Assembly: GCF_007859295.1 (NCBI RefSeq)
Contig: NZ_VOHB01000006.1
Location: forward strand, 1-64,000
Origin: Planococcus sp. CPCC 101016
Lineage (GTDB): Bacteria; Bacillota; Bacilli; Bacillales_A; Planococcaceae
Reading direction: 5' to 3'
DNA length: 64,000 bases
A model generated the notes under the pieces. The model was not told the origin of the DNA. It was given only the letters and a program-made list of their open reading frames with translations, and searched no databases. This document shows positions 17,796 to 26,897 of the stretch, piece by piece (the first letter of the stretch is position 1; each line of letters opens with the position of its first letter). A program made the position numbers and the translations under genes.

Positions 17796-17830
17796 AAAAA
17801 AGCCGGTTTTCATCCGAAAACCGGCTTTTT
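17796..17830 (+). terminator. Terminator of the MFS gene
   Basis: The stem AAAAGCCGGTTTTC / GAAAACCGGCTTTT with a short ATCC loop ends in a T-run immediately after the stop codon. Confidence 0.93.
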
Positions 17831-17935
17831 TATGCTCTTTTTTCAAATTCACAAAATTAACTTAATTGGGTTTCTTCCTATTTGAAAAGCTTTGGAAAAA
17901 TGAAATGGATTCAGTGCCATTAATGGATGAACGGT

Positions 17936-17975
17936 GCAAATCCACCGGATTTGCGTTATAATTTCTAATTAGAAA
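17936..17975 (+). promoter_or_regulatory. mrp operon promoter with two palindromes
   Basis: A perfect TATAAT (17957-17962) lies 45 bases before the mrpA start. A perfect inverted repeat GCAAATCC-ACC-GGATTTGC (17936-17954) fills the -35/spacer region, and a 14-bp palindrome TTTCTAATTAGAAA (17962-17975) covers the start point. The -35 itself is poor (TGCAAA). This arrangement suggests a regulated promoter. Confidence 0.65.
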
Positions 17976-18007
17976 CTCATCACGTTTATGCTGGAAGGAG
18001 GATTCAT

Positions 18008-20422
18008 TTGTCATTTGTATTTTTAATCTTTTTACCTTTGCTTGCAGCTCTGTTCATTCCGCTGTTATTTAAGAAGCTCGGAAAAGTCCATACAGGCTGG
18101 TTTGTATTGATTGTCCCAGTCGCTCTATTCATTTACTACGCTTCATTGCTTCCAACTACCATCGATGGCGGCAATTTAGTTTCTGAATTCCAATGGATTC
18201 CTTCCCTCGATATCGCGTTCGTCGCGTATATTGATGGCCTGAGTCTCCTTTTCACATTGCTGATTACAGGCATAGGAGCTTTAGTGGTGCTATACTCCAT
18301 TTTCTATTTGGATAAACACCGTGAACAATTACATAATTTCTACGTTTATCTTTTGATGTTCATGACGGCAATGCTTGGCATCGTCCAAAGTGACCATCTA
18401 ATCACTCTGTATCTGTTTTGGGAATTGACCTCAATTTCATCTTTCCTGCTGATCGGTTATTGGTATACCCGAGACCGTTCGAGATTCGGGGCTTTAAAGT
18501 CGATGATGATTACGGTTTTCGGAGGATTGATGATGCTGGGTGGCTTCGTGCTGCTGAGCATCATGGGCAATACATATTCAATCCGCGAGTTGATTCCGCA
18601 GGCACCGGAGATGGTGTCACACGATTTCTTCATCTGGGCTCTCGTACTGGTACTACTTGGTGCATTCACTAAGTCTGCCCAGTTTCCATTCTACATCTGG
18701 CTTCCGGATGCAATGGAAGCGCCTACCCCTGTCAGTGCCTACCTTCACTCCGCGACCATGGTAAAGGCAGGTTTGTATCTTGTGGCTCGCCTTACTCCTG
18801 TTTTCGTCATATCCGGCACATGGATGTGGCTGGTTGCGGGTGTCGGATTATTTACCATGTTCTGGGGTTCATTCTTTGCCTTGAAGCAAAAAGACCTGAA
18901 AGGCATCCTTGCATTTTCGACCGTTTCCCAGCTCGGTTTGATCATGTCGCTTTTAGGAGCTTCAGCTGCCGGCTACCACGTCGACAATATTGCTGAAACT
19001 ACTTTCAAGTATGCTGGATTTGCGGCAATTTTCCATTTGATCAACCATGCTGTCTTTAAAGGCAGTCTGTTCATGATTGCTGGTATTGTCGACCATGAAA
19101 CCGGTACGCGGGATATTCGCAAACTGGGAGGACTGATGAGCCTCATGCCGATCAGTTTCACCGTTGCCATGATCGGGGCGTTCTCGATGGCGGGATTACC
19201 TCCATTTGGCGGCTTCCTGAGCAAAGAGATGTTTTTGACGGCCATGCTGTCATTGACTGAATTCGATTTATTCTCAATGGACGTCTGGGGCGTATTGTTC
19301 CCGATTGTCGCTTGGCTTGGTTCCGTTTTCACATTCATCTACAGTTTCTATTTTGTGTTTCATACATTTGCCGGCAAACACAAACCGGATCAATTGCCGA
19401 AGCCTGCTCATGAAGCGCCGATCGGCATGCTTATCTCTCCGGTATTCCTTGCCTTGCTCGTTGTCGTAATTTTCTTTATTCCAAATCTCGTCGGCGACTG
19501 GCTCGTGAAGCCGGCCGTTATGGCCATCCAGCCTTTCCTGTATAGTTCACCGGGAGAAGTTGATATTCATGTATCGGCCTGGCATGGCTTCAACACGGAA
19601 CTCTTTATGACACTCGGCATCTTTGCCGTCGGCGGTCTGATGTACTGGACGCTGCGCAAATGGCAGAAGAGCTACGACCGCTTCCCGGATTCCGTTTCGT
19701 TAAATGCTTTATATGACAACTTGATGTTCCTGAGCGACAGCGGCGCAAACCGCTTCTCCATGTTGTATATGACCGGCTTCATCCGTTCCTATTTGGTGTA
19801 TATGTTCAGCTTCGTCATATTCATCCTTCTTGGAACATTGTATCTGGCCGAAGCATTTGCTTTTGATGTAAGCAACTTGGCACCTGTCGGCTTCTATGAA
19901 ATTGTTATTCTGGTGGCTTTGATTGGTTCAACCTTAACGATTCTTTTTTCAAAATCACGCCTTACCGCAATCATCGCTTTGGGTGCTGTCGGCTATTCAG
20001 TCGCTTTGTTCTTTGTCATTTTCCGAGCACCGGATTTGGCTTTGACCCAATTGGTGATTGAAACTATTTCCGTTGCGCTGTTCCTGCTGGCATTCTATCA
20101 CTTGCCGCAAATCAGCCGAAAAGAAGAGCGCATGCGCTTCCGTTTTGGAAATGCCTTGGTTGCTCTCGGGGTGGGTATCACTATGACTTTAGTTGCCTTA
20201 TCGGCACATTCCCAGAAAGCACTGCCTTCCATCTCTGAGTTCTATAAGGAAACAGTATACTCTGAAGCAGGCGGCGGAAATATCGTCAATGTCATCTTAG
20301 TCGATTACCGTGGATTTGATACATTGTTTGAAATTGCTGTTCTAGGCATTGCTGGTATTGGCATTATCACCATGATCAAACTGCGTTTGACCAAAAAGGA
20401 GGGTCAGCATGAGAACAAATGA
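18008..20422 (+). CDS. mrpA: Na+/H+ antiporter subunit A (MrpA)
   Basis: The 804-residue membrane protein is the large, NuoL-like subunit of the Mrp cation/proton antiporter, which exports Na+ in exchange for H+ at alkaline or saline conditions. The proton-antiporter module (about residues 110-400) includes FWELTSISSFLLIG, the TM8-like FPFYIWLPDAMEAPTPVSAYLHSATMVKAG, and a lysine-bearing NHAVFKGSLFMIAG. The C-terminal part (after about 650) includes the MrpB-like domain, with FFVIFRAPDLALTQLVIETIS. The start is TTG with AAGGAGG. It leads the seven-gene operon and overlaps mrpB by 14 bases. Confidence 0.97.
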   Translation: MSFVFLIFLPLLAALFIPLLFKKLGKVHTGWFVLIVPVALFIYYASLLPTTIDGGNLVSEFQWIPSLDIAFVAYIDGLSLLFTLLITGIGALVVLYSIFYLDKHREQLHNFYVYLLMFMTAMLGIVQSDHLITLYLFWELTSISSFLLIGYWYTRDRSRFGALKSMMITVFGGLMMLGGFVLLSIMGNTYSIRELIPQAPEMVSHDFFIWALVLVLLGAFTKSAQFPFYIWLPDAMEAPTPVSAYLHSATMVKAGLYLVARLTPVFVISGTWMWLVAGVGLFTMFWGSFFALKQKDLKGILAFSTVSQLGLIMSLLGASAAGYHVDNIAETTFKYAGFAAIFHLINHAVFKGSLFMIAGIVDHETGTRDIRKLGGLMSLMPISFTVAMIGAFSMAGLPPFGGFLSKEMFLTAMLSLTEFDLFSMDVWGVLFPIVAWLGSVFTFIYSFYFVFHTFAGKHKPDQLPKPAHEAPIGMLISPVFLALLVVVIFFIPNLVGDWLVKPAVMAIQPFLYSSPGEVDIHVSAWHGFNTELFMTLGIFAVGGLMYWTLRKWQKSYDRFPDSVSLNALYDNLMFLSDSGANRFSMLYMTGFIRSYLVYMFSFVIFILLGTLYLAEAFAFDVSNLAPVGFYEIVILVALIGSTLTILFSKSRLTAIIALGAVGYSVALFFVIFRAPDLALTQLVIETISVALFLLAFYHLPQISRKEERMRFRFGNALVALGVGITMTLVALSAHSQKALPSISEFYKETVYSEAGGGNIVNVILVDYRGFDTLFEIAVLGIAGIGIITMIKLRLTKKEGQHENK

Positions 20423-20831
20423 TGTCATGCTCCAAACGGCCACCAAAGTAGTTACCTTTATCATTCTGATGTTCGCTGTCCATATTTTCTTTGCAGGGCA
20501 TTATACACCGGGAGGCGGATTTGTCGGCGGTTTGCTGACGACCAGCGCGATTGTGCTGCTGATGCTTGCTTTTGACATTGAAACGGTTAAGAAAATATTG
20601 CCGATCAATTATGTGACAATGACGGCAGTCGGCTTGTTGCTGGCGCTTGCTACCGCCGCCGCTTCCATCATCTTTGACGTACCTTTTTTCACACACGCTT
20701 ATGATTATTTTGATTTACCGCTTTTCGGTAAAACTTCCCTGCATTCGGCCTTGTTGTTCGATGTTGGAGTTTACCTGGTTGTTGTCGGTGTAACGATGAC
20801 CATTATTCAAACGATTGGAGAGGATGAATAA
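20409..20831 (+). CDS. mrpB: Na+/H+ antiporter subunit B (MrpB)
   Basis: This 140-residue four-helix membrane protein is the MrpB subunit, with the conserved [21 protein letters not shown] motif near residue 30. It assembles with MrpA, C and D. The GGAGGGTCAGC site lies within mrpA and the stop codon overlaps the mrpC start by one base, so translation is probably coupled. Confidence 0.96.
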   Translation: MRTNDVMLQTATKVVTFIILMFAVHIFFAGHYTPGGGFVGGLLTTSAIVLLMLAFDIETVKKILPINYVTMTAVGLLLALATAAASIIFDVPFFTHAYDYFDLPLFGKTSLHSALLFDVGVYLVVVGVTMTIIQTIGEDE

Positions 20832-21178
20832 TGGAGATAATTATGTCGGTTGCCATCGGATTTCTCTTTATGGCAGCTGTTTACCTAATGCTTTCGAAAA
20901 GCCTGATACGCATCATTATCGGGACAGGGCTGCTGAGCCATGGCGCCCATCTTTTGCTATTGACCATGGGAGGTCTTGGAGGAAATTCTCCGCCTGTCGT
21001 GGCTGAAGGAGTCAGCGTCAGCGATTATGCTGACCCCCTGCCTCAGGCATTGATTTTGACAGCGATTGTCATTTCATTCGCCGTTACATCATTTTTCCTG
21101 GTGCTCGCATACCGGTCTTATCAGGAGCTCGGTACCGACAATATGGAATTGCTGAGAGGGACTGAAGATCATGAGTAA
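20831..21178 (+). CDS. mrpC: Na+/H+ antiporter subunit C (MrpC)
   Basis: The 115-residue NuoK-like subunit has three helices and the motifs [26 protein letters not shown] and [21 protein letters not shown]. The start giving MEIIMSV agrees with known MrpC proteins. A later ATG at 20843 is possible. It overlaps mrpB and mrpD. Confidence 0.96.
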   Translation: MEIIMSVAIGFLFMAAVYLMLSKSLIRIIIGTGLLSHGAHLLLLTMGGLGGNSPPVVAEGVSVSDYADPLPQALILTAIVISFAVTSFFLVLAYRSYQELGTDNMELLRGTEDHE

Positions 21179-22652
21179 CTTACTTCTATTCCCTATCATC
21201 ATCCCTTTGTTGTTTGCTACTATCCTGATGATTTTCCCGAAACGCTTGAAGCTCCAGCGAATGATTGCTGCAATAGGAGCGGGAGTAACCTTGCTTTCCG
21301 CACTCGTACTGCTGGTAAAAGTGAATGCTGACGGTGTCCATGCTGTAACGCTTGGCAGCTGGCCAGCGCCTTTCGGTATTTCTATGGTCTCGGATCCTTT
21401 GTCTGCCTTATTGGTGGTCACGACTTCACTCATCACCTTGTTCGTTGTGTTCTACAGCTTTCCGACTATTGGCGTCAAACGTGAACAGTCCTATTACTAT
21501 CCGGCCGTGATATTCTTGATGGTCGGTGTCAATGGAGCCTTTACTACCGGTGATATCTTCAACTTATTCGTATTTGTTGAAGTGTTGCTGATGGCTTCCT
21601 ATACCTTGATCGTCCATGGCGGGGAAAGACCACAGCTGCGAGAATCAATCAAATATTTATTGGTGAACATCATTTCATCCGCTCTATTTGTCGCAGCTGT
21701 CGCGTTCCTTTATTCGGTCACCGGAACTTTGAATATGGCTGATCTGGCAGTGAAAATACCGCAGATTGAAGAAACCGGCATTTTAACGGTCATTGCCGTG
21801 ATGTTCCTGGTTGTCTTCGGCTTTAAAGCCGCTATCTTTCCTCTGTACTTCTGGCTGCCGGGATCTTATTACGCACCGCCTATTCCAATACTGGCACTGT
21901 TTGGTGCCTTGCTGACAAAAGTCGGCGTCTATGCAATCATGCGTACATATACTTTATTCTTTACAATGAATATTGGCTTTACCCATGAATTGCTCGGCAT
22001 TGTTGCCATCCTGACCATTCTTGCCGGCTGCGTTGGCGCACTTGCTTATTTCGATGTCAAAAAGATCATCATTTACAACATCATCATTGCAGTCGGAGTT
22101 ATTTTGTTCGGGGTTGCCCAGTTGAATCAGCCTGGAGTCGAAGGATCCATCTTCTACTTGCTCCACGATATGCTGATCAAAGCTGCTCTTTTCTTTTTGG
22201 TTGGTATTGTCGCCGTTTTGTTTGGTACAACTGACCTCCGAAAAATGGGCGGGTTGATTAAAACTTATCCGGTTCTCGGCTGGATTTACCTTGTTACAGC
22301 GTTTGGGCTGGCAGGTATTCCACCATTGAGCGGATTCCCCGGAAAATTGCTGATTGTCCAAGGTGGATTTGAAGGCCCGCAGTTTTGGGGCAGCATCGTC
22401 ATTTTGGCAACAAGTCTGATCGTGTTGTTGAGCGCTGTGCGCATCTTCATCTACGCTTTCTGGGGAGAGCCGGTTGAAACCGTCCCATTGAAAAAATCCG
22501 TATTCAATCAAATGTTCATCCCAACAGTCATCCTTGTTGCCATTACCGTGGTATTCGGGGTCGGCGCGGAACTCTTCATGCCGTTCATTTCAGGCGCAGG
22601 TGAAGTGCTGCTGAATCCATCCATCTATATTGATGCGGTCTTAAAGGAGTAG
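21171..22652 (+). CDS. mrpD: Na+/H+ antiporter subunit D (MrpD)
   Basis: The 493-residue NuoM/N-like subunit has about 14 helices. Key segments are [22 protein letters not shown] (with the conserved Glu in TM5, about residue 137), [35 protein letters not shown], and [16 protein letters not shown] with the channel Lys. It probably forms one of the proton paths of the complex. It overlaps mrpC by eight bases and is eight bases ahead of mrpE. Confidence 0.97.
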   Translation: MSNLLLFPIIIPLLFATILMIFPKRLKLQRMIAAIGAGVTLLSALVLLVKVNADGVHAVTLGSWPAPFGISMVSDPLSALLVVTTSLITLFVVFYSFPTIGVKREQSYYYPAVIFLMVGVNGAFTTGDIFNLFVFVEVLLMASYTLIVHGGERPQLRESIKYLLVNIISSALFVAAVAFLYSVTGTLNMADLAVKIPQIEETGILTVIAVMFLVVFGFKAAIFPLYFWLPGSYYAPPIPILALFGALLTKVGVYAIMRTYTLFFTMNIGFTHELLGIVAILTILAGCVGALAYFDVKKIIIYNIIIAVGVILFGVAQLNQPGVEGSIFYLLHDMLIKAALFFLVGIVAVLFGTTDLRKMGGLIKTYPVLGWIYLVTAFGLAGIPPLSGFPGKLLIVQGGFEGPQFWGSIVILATSLIVLLSAVRIFIYAFWGEPVETVPLKKSVFNQMFIPTVILVAITVVFGVGAELFMPFISGAGEVLLNPSIYIDAVLKE

Positions 22653-22659
22653 GTGACAT

Positions 22660-23139
22660 ATGGCTTTACAAATACTATTAAATTTCTTCTTGGCCTTTGT
22701 CTGGATGTTCATGACCGTTTCCTTTAGCCCTGCCGGCTTTGCAATCGGCTTTCTTGTCGGACTCGGCATCATTATCCTGATGCGCCGGTTCTTTTCTTAC
22801 AGGCTCTATACTTCAAGGGCTTGGGCAGTCATTCTGCTATTCCTGCTGTTTCTTAAGGAATTATTCTTGTCGAGCATCCAGGTTTTGCGGATTGTCATCA
22901 AGCCGAATATGAACCTTAAGCCGGCTATCTTCGAATTGGAAACAGAATTAAAACAGGACTGGGAAATTACCCTGCTGTCCGCTTTGATTACTTTGACACC
23001 CGGAACGCTGGTTGTTGGCATTTCAAACGACCAAAAGAGACTCTATATCCATGCACTCGACTTTGAGGATATCGATGAAGCTGTCAGTTCGATCAAAGAC
23101 ACATTCGAACGCGCTATTCTGGAGGTGAGCCGCCCATGA
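22660..23139 (+). CDS. mrpE: Na+/H+ antiporter subunit E (MrpE)
   Basis: The 159-residue protein has two or three N-terminal helices and a cytoplasmic C-terminal domain, with the family segments NMNLKPAIFELETELKQDWEITLLSALITLTPGTLVVGI and LYIHALDF. MrpE helps assembly of the small-subunit module. The ATG has GGAG upstream; the end overlaps mrpF by four bases. Confidence 0.95.
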   Translation: MALQILLNFFLAFVWMFMTVSFSPAGFAIGFLVGLGIIILMRRFFSYRLYTSRAWAVILLFLLFLKELFLSSIQVLRIVIKPNMNLKPAIFELETELKQDWEITLLSALITLTPGTLVVGISNDQKRLYIHALDFEDIDEAVSSIKDTFERAILEVSRP

Positions 23140-23417
23140 TGATGTTTTACTGGATTTCCCTTATCATTGTCAGCATAGGCTTTACCGGTCTTCTTTTCCG
23201 ACTTGTCAAAGGGCCGACAATCGCCGACCGCGTAGTGGCACTCGACGCCATCGGAATCTCGCTGGTGTCTATCGTGGCGCTGCTGTCTTTAATCTACGAG
23301 ACAGAGTTCTTCTTGGAGATCATCCTATTGTTGAGCATCCTGTCCTTTATCGGGACCATTGCTTTTGCGAAATTCCTTGAGAGAGGAGAGATTTTCGATC
23401 GAAACAACAATCGTTAA
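23136..23417 (+). CDS. mrpF: Na+/H+ antiporter subunit F (MrpF)
   Basis: The 93-residue three-helix subunit shows the hallmark LVKGPTIADRVVALDAIGISLVSIVALLS near residues 25-55. GGAGG lies in the mrpE coding end. It overlaps the beginning of the mrpG frame. Confidence 0.95.
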   Translation: MMMFYWISLIIVSIGFTGLLFRLVKGPTIADRVVALDAIGISLVSIVALLSLIYETEFFLEIILLLSILSFIGTIAFAKFLERGEIFDRNNNR

Positions 23418-23784
23418 TATCCTCATCATCCTATTAATGAGCACAGGCGTCATTTTCAGCCTCGTCACAGCGCTGGGGCTTATCCGCCTCCCGGATGTCT
23501 ATACGCGTACACACGCTGCCTCTAAGAGCTCGACGCTGGGAGTTCTCTGCGTGTTAAGTGCGACCTTTATTCATTTTTGGCTGGTAGAAGGCATCTTCAA
23601 TACCCAGATGGTCATCGCCATCGCTTTCCTATTCATCACAGCTCCCGTAGGCGGACATTTGATTGGACGGGCCGCTTACATGTCCGGCATCAAAGTGGCC
23701 GAAGAAACGGTGCGCGACGATATGGCAGGCGCATTAAAAGAACAGAAGAAAAAATTGATGGACAACAAAACTACTGAAGAATAA
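23377..23784 (+). CDS. mrpG: Na+/H+ antiporter subunit G (MrpG)
   Basis: This subunit of about 130 residues contains the MrpG signature LGLIRLPDVYTRTHAASKSSTLGVL and ITAPVGGHLIGRAAYMSG. Its start is uncertain. In-frame TTG codons at 23359, 23365 and 23377 lie inside mrpF and lack a ribosome site. The only good site, AGGAG at 23384-23388, points to an ATC at 23398. TTG 23377 is given as a compromise. It is the last gene of the operon, followed by a strong terminator. Confidence 0.88.
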   Translation: MREERFSIETTIVNILIILLMSTGVIFSLVTALGLIRLPDVYTRTHAASKSSTLGVLCVLSATFIHFWLVEGIFNTQMVIAIAFLFITAPVGGHLIGRAAYMSGIKVAEETVRDDMAGALKEQKKKLMDNKTTEE

Positions 23785-23820
23785 AAACAGCCTGCAGGCA
23801 TGATGCCTGCAGGCTGTTTT
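23784..23820. terminator. Bidirectional terminator between mrpG and pepA
   Basis: A near-perfect stem AAAACAGCCTGCAGGCA / TGCCTGCAGGCTGTTTT with a three-base loop is flanked by A and T runs. It ends the mrp operon and the convergent aminopeptidase gene. Confidence 0.95.
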
Positions 23821-23825
23821 TTATA

Positions 23826-25319
23826 TTATTGTTCGTCTGCCATTTTTTCAACCAGCATAGCCAGCGTTCTGACCATCGCTCCAGTACCGCCTTTTGGTCC
23901 AAGGTCATGCGGACCGTCCGCATCAGAAGTGCCGGCAATGTCCAAATGGATCCAAGGGGTATCACCAGCAAACTCACCGACAAATCCCCCACCAAAAATC
24001 ATGTGGCCATCACGGCCTGGCGAGTTATTCAAATCAGCGACATCACTTTTCCGTATACGCTTTTTATCATTTTCCGTCAACGGCAAGCGCCAGACAAATT
24101 CTCCGCTTTCCACAGATGCTTCCAGGAAGGTCTCAAAAAATGCCTCATCGTTTGTCAATGCGCCGGTCTTGTCTTTTCCTAAAGCCACAATGACTCCCCC
24201 AGTCAATGTCGCCACGTCCACAATCTTAGTAGCTCCTAATTGCTTCGCATAACTGACACAATCCGCCAGCACCAAACGCCCTTCGGCATCCGTATTCAAA
24301 ATCTCAATGGTTTTTCCACTCATGGAAGTGATGACATCATCCGGCTTAAAAGCATTTCCGGAAATCATATTATCCGTCGAACCAATAATCGCCAGCACAT
24401 TTTTCTCGGGTTGCAGTTCACCGATAATTCTCATAGCGCCAAGAACAGCAGCGGCCCCCCCCATGTCGCCTTTCATGCCCACAATGCCGTCTTTCGGCTT
24501 GATGGAATAACCGCCAGTATCAAAGGTCACTCCTTTGCCGACAAGTGCCAACGGGTCTTCAAAGCCCTCTGTCGCCTTATATTTCAAGACAATCAGACGC
24601 GGTTCTTCAACTGAACCTTGGTTAACCGCTAGCAGTGCGCCCATGCCCAACTCTTCAAGTTCTGCTTTGCCTAAAATATCTGTTTCGAAGCCATAGGTCT
24701 CTCCAAGTTCCTGAGCGTATTCGCCCATTGCAGTGGCTGTCAGGATGTTTGCCGGCATATTGACAAGTGTACGTGCTTCATTAACCGATTGGCCGAAAAT
24801 AGCGCCTACAGTTGCTGCAGCTTCCAAATCTTCTGAAACCTCATCCGCCAATAAGAGCAATGTCTCCATTTTGACCTGCACTTCATTTGAAGTTGTCTTG
24901 TAATCATCAAAGCTGTAGCCACCCATTGAAATGCCTTCTGCAGCCAAAAAAGCAACATCTTCTGATGAGATTCTGTCATTTTCGAATGACTCCATATATA
25001 CAGCCGCCTGTTTTACTTTCTTCTTCGCCAACTCTTTGCCAGCCAAGCCGAAACAGGAACGCAGATCTTCTTCGGTCATTTTTTTTCGGTCATTCAATCC
25101 GATAAACATGACTCGTGGGATATTCCCCGTTAGCGTTGGATAAGTAATTAATGACTTCATGTCGAATGACAAATCTTCCTTAATCCAGCGTTCCAATTTG
25201 TTTTCAAAACGTTCTGTGAACTTATTCCAGCCTTTGCTGTTTTCAGGATGTCTACTTAATCCTACAATCAAGACTTCTGCTTGATTGTCCTGTGAATGCT
25301 GCTCTAGTTTGATTTGCAT
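23826..25319 (-). CDS. pepA: Leucyl aminopeptidase (M17, PepA family)
   Basis: The 497-residue cytosolic metallo-exopeptidase releases N-terminal residues. The M17 signature NTDAEGRLVLADC is present, with further metal/active-site segments LVGKGVTFDTGGYSIKP and GMKGDMGGAAAVLGAM. The N-terminal ~165 residues form the non-catalytic macro-like domain. The open frame extends 55 codons further upstream, but the ATG at 25319 has a good AGGAGG and matches the family start (MQIKLEQ). It is divergent from yuiD, as in B. subtilis, where yuiE occupies this place. Confidence 0.95.
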   Translation of the reverse strand: MQIKLEQHSQDNQAEVLIVGLSRHPENSKGWNKFTERFENKLERWIKEDLSFDMKSLITYPTLTGNIPRVMFIGLNDRKKMTEEDLRSCFGLAGKELAKKKVKQAAVYMESFENDRISSEDVAFLAAEGISMGGYSFDDYKTTSNEVQVKMETLLLLADEVSEDLEAAATVGAIFGQSVNEARTLVNMPANILTATAMGEYAQELGETYGFETDILGKAELEELGMGALLAVNQGSVEEPRLIVLKYKATEGFEDPLALVGKGVTFDTGGYSIKPKDGIVGMKGDMGGAAAVLGAMRIIGELQPEKNVLAIIGSTDNMISGNAFKPDDVITSMSGKTIEILNTDAEGRLVLADCVSYAKQLGATKIVDVATLTGGVIVALGKDKTGALTNDEAFFETFLEASVESGEFVWRLPLTENDKKRIRKSDVADLNNSPGRDGHMIFGGGFVGEFAGDTPWIHLDIAGTSDADGPHDLGPKGGTGAMVRTLAMLVEKMADEQ

Positions 25320-25468
25320 AAAACTCCTCCTTTTTGCGTTCCCATTAAGTGTAGCATGTAATCCGGATTCCGAGTAGTTCGTGTAACGAAGGAATAAACA
25401 AGCATAGCAAAATAGCTGTGTATGATATACTATGAGAACATATTTAAATGGAAAGGTTGTTGCCCCGC

Positions 25469-25945
25469 ATGGAAATTTTCTCAAATCTCCCCCTCATGAT
25501 CGCCCTTTTCGCAATCATTTTTGCTCAGTTTGTAAAAATCCCCATTCAGTATGCTGTGACACGCGAGCTTGATTGGAAACTCTTTTCTTCAACCGGCGGT
25601 ATGCCAAGCTCTCATTCAGCTGCAGTGACTTCCTTAACTACTGCAGTAGCTTTTGAGCACGGTGTTTCTTCCACCATATTTGCCGTATCAACCATGTTCG
25701 CTGTCATTACGATGTATGACGCAACTGGTGTCCGCTTTCAGGCCGGCCAGCAAGCGCTGACCATCAATAAAATGCGCCAGGACATCTATGTATTTATGGA
25801 TGAAACGAGAAAGTGGCCTAAGAAAAAAGAGGAAGAAAAAATTGAGGAACTGAAGACCCTGCTTGGCCATAAGCCAAGTGAAGTTTTTATGGGCGCTTTG
25901 ACAGGCATTGCAATTTCCTTCATCTTCTACGGCCTATTGCGGTGA
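25469..25945 (+). CDS. yuiD: Divergent PAP2-family membrane protein (YuiD)
   Basis: The 158-residue protein is an acid phosphatase/VanZ-related (DUF212) membrane protein of unknown reaction. Marks are QFVKIPIQYAVTRELDW, STGGMPSSHSAAVTSL and MYDATGVRFQAGQQA, with three or more hydrophobic segments and a charged cytoplasmic loop. An upstream in-frame ATG at 25448 lacks a ribosome site, so ATG 25469 is used. Confidence 0.9.
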   Translation: MEIFSNLPLMIALFAIIFAQFVKIPIQYAVTRELDWKLFSSTGGMPSSHSAAVTSLTTAVAFEHGVSSTIFAVSTMFAVITMYDATGVRFQAGQQALTINKMRQDIYVFMDETRKWPKKKEEEKIEELKTLLGHKPSEVFMGALTGIAISFIFYGLLR

Positions 25946-25974
25946 GGAAGAAAAATGTAAGCTTCATTCCATTA

Positions 25975-26010
25975 AAAATCGCCGATCCAGCTATTCGGAT
26001 CGGCGATTTT
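25975..26010. terminator. Bidirectional terminator between yuiD and yuiB
   Basis: The stem AAATCGCCGATCC / GGATCGGCGATTT is flanked by A- and T-rich ends and serves both convergent genes. Confidence 0.92.
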
Positions 26011-26012
26011 CA

Positions 26013-26342
26013 TTAAAACATCTGATAACCCATTTTACGGAGTATTTTCATAACAAAGCCGGAAGTGATTGCCCCTGCCCAGCCAGCCAGCAAAACAGCG
26101 ATATCACTTCCAGTCATGGAAGTAATGGTATTCCCGAGCATCGAAAAAGATTCGACAGGATTTGTGAAATAATCGAAAATGCCGACATCATCTATGACCA
26201 ACAAGATGACGATCGGATAAACCACGGCCATCAGCCAGGTCATGCGAAGCAGCATATTCAATAAAAAGCCGATCCCAAAGAACATAACATAAAAAAGCAG
26301 CATGGAAATAATCAATTGCACAATCGTAAATGAACTGTTCAT
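26013..26342 (-). CDS. yuiB: YuiB-family membrane protein
   Basis: The 109-residue protein has three hydrophobic segments and the conserved IISMLLFYVMFFGIGFLLNM and LLRMTWLMAVVYPIV stretches, and ends RKMGYQMF like B. subtilis YuiB. The function is unknown. It is coded between yuiA and yuiD as in Bacillus, though here a 430-base repeat-bearing gap separates it from yuiA. Confidence 0.88.
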   Translation of the reverse strand: MNSSFTIVQLIISMLLFYVMFFGIGFLLNMLLRMTWLMAVVYPIVILLVIDDVGIFDYFTNPVESFSMLGNTITSMTGSDIAVLLAGWAGAITSGFVMKILRKMGYQMF

Positions 26343-26439
26343 AAACTCTAACCTCCGTTATTCCTTTCATCAGTTTACCCGAAAAGACAGAGGCTTTCAA
26401 TCCGGCAGAACAGAGTTCATCGCTTTGTCACTTATACTA

Positions 26440-26554
26440 GAAAAGCGGTAACGGCCGTTCAGCTCCGACAGGCGTAAGACAGACCGGCAATGTGGCGTGC
26501 TTTGCCACATAGTTGGGTTGGCTTACGTCCCGAGGAGGTGGCCGTTGGAGCTGG
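26440..26554. repeat. Structured intergenic repeat, copy 1
   Basis: This begins with GAAAAGCGG-TAACGGCCGTTC and AGCTCCGACA. It folds as nested stems: CAGCTCCGAC with GTTGGAGCTG, CGTAAG with CTTACG, and TGTGGC with GCCACA around a GTGCTTT loop. Copy 2 follows eight bases later. It resembles the GC-rich dispersed palindromic repeats seen in many Bacillales genomes. Confidence 0.8.
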
Positions 26555-26561
26555 ACACCAG

Positions 26562-26677
26562 GAAAAGCGGAAACGGCCGTTCAGCTCCGACAAGCGCTGG
26601 AAGCCTTATCAGTAATGGCGTCCTTTGCCATTCTGGTAGGGCTGAAGCGACTCGAGGGGCTGGCTGCCGGAGTCTGG
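26562..26677. repeat. Structured intergenic repeat, copy 2
   Basis: The first ~34 bases repeat copy 1 almost exactly (offset 122 bases). The interior differs in sequence but keeps the fold: AATGGC pairs with GCCATT around GTCCTTT, and CCTTATCAG pairs with CTGGTAGGG using G-U pairs. The paired changes relative to copy 1 argue for selection on structure. Sequence to about 26720 may contain a decayed third unit. Confidence 0.8.
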
Positions 26678-26725
26678 ACAATGAAAGACGGAGACGGCAC
26701 GCCCAGAGTTCCGCTCCACACAAAA

Positions 26726-26760
26726 AGAAGCAACCGGCGTTACTTGACCCGATTGCTTCT
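26726..26760 (-). terminator. Terminator of yuiA
   Basis: The arms AGAAGCAA and TTGCTTCT, extended by CCGG/CGG pairing around an 18-base interior, are followed on the minus strand by T5 (26722-26726). Confidence 0.8.
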
Positions 26761-26771
26761 AATTTATCGTT

Positions 26772-26897
26772 TTATTTTTTCCCTGAACCCGAACAGCAGG
26801 AGCACGTTTCTGAACCGCCCAGTCGCAATTGAAAATAGCCTTGTCCTGAACAATATGGGCATTGATTGACGTTTTTAGCCTTTTTGAAGATCGTCAT
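26772..26897 (-). CDS. yuiA: YuiA-type small zinc-ribbon-like protein
   Basis: The 41-residue protein has two CxxC-type pairs, CPYCSGQGYF and CSCCSGSG, in a DnaJ-like CxxCxGxG arrangement around QLRLGGSET. It very probably binds one zinc. It matches B. subtilis YuiA in size and pattern; function is unknown. The frame is open 33 codons further upstream, but the ATG at 26897 follows AGGAGGTG directly and fits the family. It precedes yuiB on the same strand. Confidence 0.85.
   Translation of the reverse strand: MTIFKKAKNVNQCPYCSGQGYFQLRLGGSETCSCCSGSGKK

Noticed and set aside
21954..22511. 185-residue minus-strand frame inside mrpD
   Set aside because: It is an antisense shadow of a strongly conserved membrane protein gene, with hydrophilic low-complexity composition and no start signals.
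26440..26720. CRISPR array
   Set aside because: Only two long, internally palindromic units adjoin, without regular short repeats, spacers or cas genes.
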